From positions 116,531,982 to 116,595,981 of the forward strand of contig NC_050097.1 of assembly GCF_902167145.1 (NCBI RefSeq): 64,000 nt of DNA. The letters run 5' to 3'. Positions 58,901 through 64,000 of the stretch are shown one piece after another. Source of the DNA: Zea mays (lineage: Eukaryota; Streptophyta; Magnoliopsida; Poales; Poaceae). Made by a program: the position numbers and the translations under genes. Each line of letters begins with the position of its first letter. Position 1 is the stretch's first letter. The notes below the pieces were generated by a model. The model was given only the letters and a program-made list of their open reading frames with translations, made no database searches and was not told where the DNA came from.

Positions 58901-59966
58901 ACGTCAAAAAAGGTGCGCCACGTCATTCGATTTCGTATCCTTTTCCACTTCCTCTTTATCTCTCTTGCTACAGGAACCGGGAAAGGGGATACTCCGAAAG
59001 GGATCCTTCTCCGTGAAGGAAGCGGGACCCGAGCCCCCCTACTGATCAGAGGTTCGAAGGCTGGCCCCTCGGAAGGGTTCAACAGCCGCCTCAGAGCACT
59101 CGGGCTCCGCGCCCACTACTGGTCAGAGGTTCGAAGGCTGGCCCCTCGGAAGGGTTCAACGGCCGCCTCAGGCCACTCGGGCTCCATGCCCACTACTGAT
59201 CAGGGGTTCGTAGGTTGGCCCCCGAAGGGTTCGACAGCCACCTTAGAGCACGCAGAGCGAGGGATGACCCTGGGTACGTTCGATACATAACCAAGGCTCG
59301 GGCTACGCTCCCGAGGTACCCTAGGACATTTCTGAGACCGACGGGAACGATTTTGTAACGGAATCCCACCAGAGGGAGGCATCGAGCCCTCGGACCCCGT
59401 CAAAAGGGGACCGGGTCCAGCGAATCACCTGCAGGTACTTTTGGAGCGCGCCTCCGGGCCACTAGCCGACCCCTAACGAATGGGGCACGGGCGTCCACTC
59501 AGATCACCCGCTAGCAACTCACTGGAGACACCATGTTCGGCGCCCTCCGAGGGCAACATGGCGCTTTCCCCCCTCCTCCTTGCGGAAAGGCGACGCAGGG
59601 GCATATGAAAAAAGCCGAGTCTGTCCTTGACCGTCCTCTCGCTCTGTGCGGAGGCTCGGGGGCTGCTCTCGCAAACCCGGCTCCGGCCAAACCGTTGACA
59701 GCGTCAACATACCAGCCCGAGAACTTGGGACTCGACTATGCACCTGGGCTACGACCAGTTCACATGAGGGAACAACCAGACCGGCCGAAGCATCATGAAA
59801 CGCGCTAAGACCTCGAAGGAGTCAAACCACTCCTCCGAGGCCTCGGGGGCTACACCCGGCGGGTGCGCTCGCGTGCACCCACCGGAACGAAACGCAACCA
59901 AGAAAGGCCGGTCCCCTTGCAAAAAAGTGCGACAAAAGCCTCCAAGCGAGTATCAACACTCCCTTC
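55905..59966 (+). other. Huck 3' non-coding interior
   Basis: About 4 kb between pol and the 3' LTR. It contains three dispersed copies of a ~115-bp repeat starting GCAAGGCCGACCGAGCCGAG at 56131, 56344 and 57001. It also contains three tandem 77-bp units starting at 59041, 59118 and 59195, and an antisense frame of 259 codons at 57906-57127 without a recognisable domain. Long non-coding 3' interiors, sometimes with antisense ORFs, are known in Tat-lineage elements. I see no domain in the other open frames. Confidence 0.75.
59041..59260 (+). repeat. Three tandem 77-bp units
   Basis: Units begin ACTGATCAGAGGTTCGAAGG at 59041, ACTGGTCAGAGG at 59118 and ACTGATCAGGGG at 59195; the third is diverged. 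Each continues CTGGCCCCTCGGAAGGGTTC. Confidence 0.85.
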
Positions 59967-59982
59967 GAGGCTCGGGGGCTAC
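59967..59982 (+). other. Polypurine tract of Huck-like element
   Basis: GAGGCTCGGGGGCTAC directly before the 3' LTR, as expected for the plus-strand primer site in this lineage. Confidence 0.75.
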
Positions 59983-61488
59983 TGTCGGGGACCATAATTA
60001 GGGGTACCCCCAAGACTCCTAATCTCAGCTGGTAACCCCCATCATCGCAAAGCTGCAAAGGCCTGATGGGCGCGATTAAGGTCAAGGCTCAGTCCACTCA
60101 AGGGACACAATCTCGCCTCGCCCGAGCCCAGCCTCGGGCAAAGGCAGCCGACCCCGGAGGATTCACGTCTCGCCCGAGGGCCCCTTCAAGCAACGGACAC
60201 ACCTTCGGCTCGCCCGAGGCCCAGTCTTCGCAGGGAAGAAACCTTGGCCAGATCGCCACGCCAACCGACCGTATCGCAGGAGCATTTAATGCAAGGATCG
60301 CCTGACACCTTATCCTGACGCGCGCTCTTCAGTCGACAGAGCCGAAGTGACCGCAGTCACTTCGCCGCTCCACTGACCGACCTGACAGGAATACAGCGCC
60401 GCCTGCCCTGCTCCGACTGCCGTGCCACTCGCCAGAGTGAGGTCGACAGCGGCTAAGTCCAGCCTCGGGCGACATAGGAAGCTCCGCCTCGCCCAACCCT
60501 AGGGTTTGGCCCCCGTCTCGGCCTCGGAAGATGGACTTCGCCTCGCCCGACCCCAGGGCTCGGACTCAACCACGACTTAGAAGACGACGAACTCCGCCTC
60601 GCCTGACCCCAGGGCTCGGACTCAGCCTCGGCTCCGGAAGACGACGAACTCCGCCTCGCCCGACCCCAGGGCTCAGACTCAGCCTCGGCTCCGGAAGACG
60701 ACGGACTCCGCCTCGCCCGACCCCAGGGCTCGGACACAACCTCGGCCTCGGAAGACGGTCTCCGCCTCGCCCGACCCAGGGCTCGGACTCAACCTCGACC
60801 TCGGAGGAATCACCACCTTGCCCAAACTCGGGTCCGGACCGGCCACGTCGCCAGGGGGGCCATCATTACCCTGCCCCTAGCTAGCTCAGGCTACGGGGAA
60901 CAAGACCGGCGTCCCATCTGGCTCGCCCCAATAAACAAGTAATGATGACACCCCGCATGCTCCATGACGACGGCAGCTCCCAGCCCCTTATGTCAGCAAG
61001 GAGACGTCAGCAAGGATCCGACAGCCCCGACAGCTGTACTTCCGCAGGGCTCTAGCTCTCCTCCGACGGCCACGACATCACATGAACAGGGTGCCAAAAC
61101 CTCTCCGACTGCCACGACGGCATGTACTTAGGGCTCTAGCTCCTCTCTGCTAGACATGTTAGCACACTGCTACACCCCCATTGTACACCTGGACCCTCTC
61201 CTTACGCCTATAAAAGGAAGGTCCAGGGCTCTCGTACGAGAAGCTTGGCTGCGCGGGAGAACGGGCCGACGCATAAGGCTCTCTCTCTCTCTCTCCCACG
61301 CGAACGCTTGTAACCCCCTACTGCAAGCGCATCCGTCCGCCCTGGGCGCAGGACAACACGAAGGCCGTGGGTTCCCCTTACTGTTCTCCCCCCTTTGTGT
61401 CCCGTCTCGCGCCGACCCATCTGGGCTGGGACATGCAGCGACAATTTACTCGTCGGTCCAGGGACCCCCCGGGGTCGAAACGCCGACA
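59983..61488 (+). repeat. 3' LTR of Huck-like element (1,506 bp)
   Basis: Starts TGTCGGGGACCATAATTAG and ends CGAAACGCCGACA, followed by CTACC. The same 57-bp repeats (60480-60780) and TATA box (61209-61216) as in the 5' LTR. Many of the visible LTR-LTR differences are C/T or G/A. Confidence 0.94.
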
Positions 61489-61493
61489 CTACC
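61489..61493. repeat. Target site duplication CTACC (right)
   Basis: Matches 47840-47844. Confidence 0.95.
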
Positions 61494-62625
61494 CTAATGT
61501 ATTTCTCTCGGATACGGGACCGGATACGGGTAGTTAAGATTCGGGACGGATACAAGACGGGACCGGGTAATAATACGAGCGGGTAAAAACGGATAAAGGA
61601 TACTACTCAGATAGGTGTCGGATAATTGTCGGGTAGTTCGTCCGATGATATTAATTGTCCAACCATCCAACAAACACATAAATTAAGCAACACATAATCA
61701 TGTATATGATATATCAAATGTAAGAAAGGAAACCAATAAAATTGACATCATGTAGTTTGAAGTTAGTAATCACAAGGACATTGTAAAAACCAACACCACA
61801 ATATTTAAATTTCATAAAATATTCTAGTTTTACTCAAAAATTGCAAATAAGTTACAAAACTAATAAACATTTTACACGAAGATAACTCAAGTCCTCATAT
61901 GAAAATGATTTCACATGTAACTCATACAAATAAGTGAAAGTGAAATGGAAGAAACATGAGCATCTTATAGATATTATGTTCCAAACATTTTTTATGGTTA
62001 TATATGGACATATGTTGTGCCTCCGTAAAATTTTACGATTTTTAGACTATTTATGTATTATTAATTTCTTGTCATAGAAAATCATCAAAATACAATTAAA
62101 TCCTTAAAATATTGTAGCATCGATTGAAAATTACAAATAAGTTACCAATACTAATAAATAGTCTATAAAAAGATAACCTTAAGTTCCCACGTGGAGATAA
62201 TTTTAAGCCCCCACATAAAAATGATAAAGTCTATTAATTTGATATAAATTTGGACATTATTTCAATGATTTTGGTCTAAAATATGTTTAAACAAAAAATT
62301 GATGTACTCAAAAGTTATAGATCTCTTCAAGCTCTACAATTTTCATATAAACTTTATTTTCATCTGATTTCATATGTAAAAGTTATGATTTTATAAATTA
62401 TTATGCAGAAAAAGGAAAAACGGGTACCCGGAATTCGGGTACCCGTATCCGACCCGACTATCCGGGTATTTACAGGGTAGTCCTCGCTCCGTATCCGACC
62501 CGAATCCGAAGCTACAGTATCCGGGTATTACCCGTATCTGTCCCGAATATAAAACTACCCGAATCTGTATCCGAAAAAACGGGTATTTGCACTATCCGTA
62601 TCCGGTACCCGACGGGTATACCCGA

Positions 62626-62641
62626 CCCATTTTCACCCCTA
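62626..62641. repeat. Right terminal inverted repeat of hAT element
   Basis: The plus strand CCCATTTTCACCCCTA is the inverse of the left end at 47790-47805 with two mismatches. Followed by the 8-bp duplication at 62642-62649. Confidence 0.87.
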
Positions 62642-63612
62642 AAGGCGGGCGACCATGCTCGGGCGAATCAACCTCATGGTCACATTTGGGACTCTGGCCA
62701 ACTTCAAGACCGATACCCTCACCTTCAAAGTGGCCAGATTTTAGGGGACCTATCACACCATTCTTGGGCGACCATGTTACGCGAAGTTCATGGCAATACC
62801 CAACTGCACCTACCTGAAGCTCAAAATGTGGGGTCCCACAGACACCATCACTGTGGGCACCATGATGCACCACACATACGAATGCGAGGTCGAGTGCTGC
62901 GACAAAGCTGAGGGAGCCGCCACCAAGCAAGAACTCTTGGGGATACTATAGGCCACGGACGAGCAACCGCCCAACGCAAAGAGGACAGGTGCGCCTTCAA
63001 ACCAGTGAATGATGTGAAGGAAATACCCCTGGACACCGAGTGTTTCGACAGGCGGACGAGACGCATCTGCTCTAGCCTTCCTCCAAAATAGGAAAGGCGC
63101 TCGTCGACTTGCTCTGTACAAAAAGGGACATTTTGCCTAGAAACCCTCTGACATGAAGGGTGCCCCGAGGGAAGACATCGAGCATTCTTTGCGAATCAAC
63201 CGTGGGTCTAACCCGGTGAGACAGCAGCTGCGCCGCTTTGACGAAGAAAAGCGCAGACCATTGGGGAAGAGGTCGGCAAGCTCCTCGTTCGGGTTCATCC
63301 ACGAAATTAACCACCCTGAATGGCTGGCCAACCCTGTATTGGTATGAAAGAAAAGCGAGAAATGGAGGAAGTGTGTCGATTACACCGGCCTAAACAAGGC
63401 ATGTCCGAAGGATCCGTTTCCCCTCCAGCGCATCGACTAGGTGGTCAAATCTACATCTAGCTGTGAGGCTTTGAGCTTCCTTGATGCCTACTCAGGCTAT
63501 CACCAGATTGTGATGAAGGAGTCTGAACAACCCGCAACCTCCTTCATCACGCCTTTCGGCTCATACTGCTACGTGACGATGTTGTTTGGTCTAAAGAATG
63601 CAAGGGCCACAC
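62642..63612 (+). pseudogene. Old Tat gypsy protease/reverse transcriptase segment (continued)
   Basis: Resumes the gypsy reading broken at 47789. The end of the protease region (TPTSSSKCGVP in a shifted frame; NCTYLKLKMWGP in the sense frame near 62800) matches NYTYLKLKMPGP of Huck. Reverse transcriptase follows: REDIEHSLRINRGSNPVRQQLRRFDEEKRR (63160-63255), KCVDYTGLNKACPKDPFPL and LSFLDAYSGYHQI (63470-63510). Several stops and frame changes are present. It is cut at 63612, just after FGLKNA, by the Ji-like LTR, before the catalytic YVDD block. Confidence 0.87.
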
Positions 63613-64000
63613 TGAGAGTTGCCTAGAGGGGGGGTGAATAGGCGGAGACTGAAATTTACAAACTTTAAGCACAACTACAAGTCGGGGTTAGTGTTAGAAA
63701 TAAATTTGAGTCCGAAAGAGAGGGTGAAAACAAATCACAAGCAAATGAAGAGAGTGACACGGTGATTTGTTTTACCGAGGTTCGGTTCTTGCGAACCTAA
63801 TCCTCGTTGAGGTGGTCACAAAGACCGGGTCTCTTTCAACCCTTTCCCCCTCTCAAACGGTCACTTAGACCGAGTGAGTTTCCTTCCTTGATTTCCCGGG
63901 TCACTTAGACCCCGCAAGGACCACCACACAATTGGTGTCTCTTGCTTTGCTTACAAGGCTTTGAGAGTAAGAATGAGAGAAAGAAGAAAGCCAACCAAGC
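63613..64000 (-). repeat. Ji-like Sirevirus LTR, start only
   Basis: The plus strand starts TGAGAGTTGCCTAGAGG and parallels 25993-26390 (GAAATTTACAAACTT, CGGGGTTAG, GTGACACGGTGATTTGTTTTACC). By analogy it is the left (3') LTR of a minus-strand element that continues beyond the window. Left flank cacac (63608-63612) is the candidate target duplication. Confidence 0.85.

Larger units (their letters stand above)
47845..61488 (+). mobile_element. Full-length Huck-like Ty3/gypsy element (13,644 bp)
   Basis: Plus-strand Tat-lineage gypsy: 5' LTR 47845-49345, primer site 49348-49365, gag-pol 49406-55904, about 4 kb of non-coding 3' interior, polypurine tract, 3' LTR 59983-61488, perfect CTACC duplication. 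The LTRs show scattered substitutions along their length, so it is clearly older than the Opie-like copy at 34234. The Huck name is recognition by eye from the LTR start TGTCGGGGACCATAATTAG and the repeated CCTCGCCCGACC blocks. Confidence 0.93.
47790..62641. mobile_element. Non-autonomous Ac/Ds-like hAT transposon, split by Huck
   Basis: Terminal inverted repeats begin TAGGGATGAAAACGGG (47790-47805) and, from the right end inward, TAGGGGTGAAAATGGG (62641 back to 62626). The first 11 bases of the left end match the Ac/Ds terminal repeat as I know it. An 8-bp target duplication fits the hAT superfamily. Subterminal regions are full of GGATACGG / CCGTATCC motifs on both sides. The middle (about 61680-62410) is AT-rich and non-coding, and no transposase is seen. 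Without Huck the element is about 1.2 kb. It lies in the old Tat gypsy and must predate Huck. Confidence 0.85.

Overview
The window is intergenic DNA of a large-genome grass. It is almost certainly maize (Zea mays): the LTRs and proteins read as the maize Opie/Ji Sireviruses, Huck, and Tekay-type gypsy elements. I found no host gene, tRNA, rRNA or CRISPR. Essentially every base belongs to nested transposable elements or to remnants that host them. Family names come from recognition by eye, not from a search.

Layout. (1) 1-8314: a minus-strand Opie-like Sirevirus whose 3' LTR runs off the left edge. It is inserted in (2) 8315-21841, a minus-strand element with two very long LTRs (5' LTR about 6.06 kb) around only 1.67 kb of non-coding interior, i.e. 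a LARD-like non-autonomous retrotransposon. (3) 21842-25992: the 3' half of a decayed minus-strand Tekay-type Ty3/gypsy element, into whose LTR the LARD-like element seems to have inserted. (4) 25993-31884: a minus-strand Ji-like Sirevirus, cut off inside gag. (5) 31885-34233 plus 43206-43922: a plus-strand Tekay-type LTR lacking its left end, split by (6) 34234-43205, a complete young plus-strand Opie-like element with a perfect GTGTT target duplication. (7) 43923-46390: the 5' end (LTR and partial gag) of a different minus-strand Sirevirus. (8) 46391-47789 and 62642-63612: an old Tat-lineage gypsy element. (9) 47790-47844 and 61494-62641: a non-autonomous Ac/Ds-like hAT transposon inside it. 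(10) 47845-61488: a full-length Huck-like gypsy element inside the hAT element, with a perfect CTACC target duplication. (11) 63613-64000: the beginning of another Ji-like LTR.

Function. Only the Opie-like copy at 34234-43205 looks close to autonomous. Its pol frame is open for 1,068 codons, but gag has a one-base frameshift and integrase has a Gly-to-Trp change beside a catalytic Asp. The Huck copy keeps about 5.6 kb in one reading frame without an indel, broken by 11 stop codons. Ten of these fit C-to-T change at CG or CHG sites, the expected scar of cytosine methylation. Insertion order read from the nesting: old Tat gypsy, then hAT, then Huck on the right; Tekay gypsy, then LARD-like element, then Opie-like element on the left.

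Points most worth a second look: the LARD-like element and the hairpin it shares with the Tekay gypsy beside the polypurine tract; the nonsense-only decay of Huck; the Ds-like hAT carrying Huck; the LTR pair whose entire 81-bp length difference is palindromic repeat units; and the deletion-like junction near 31884.
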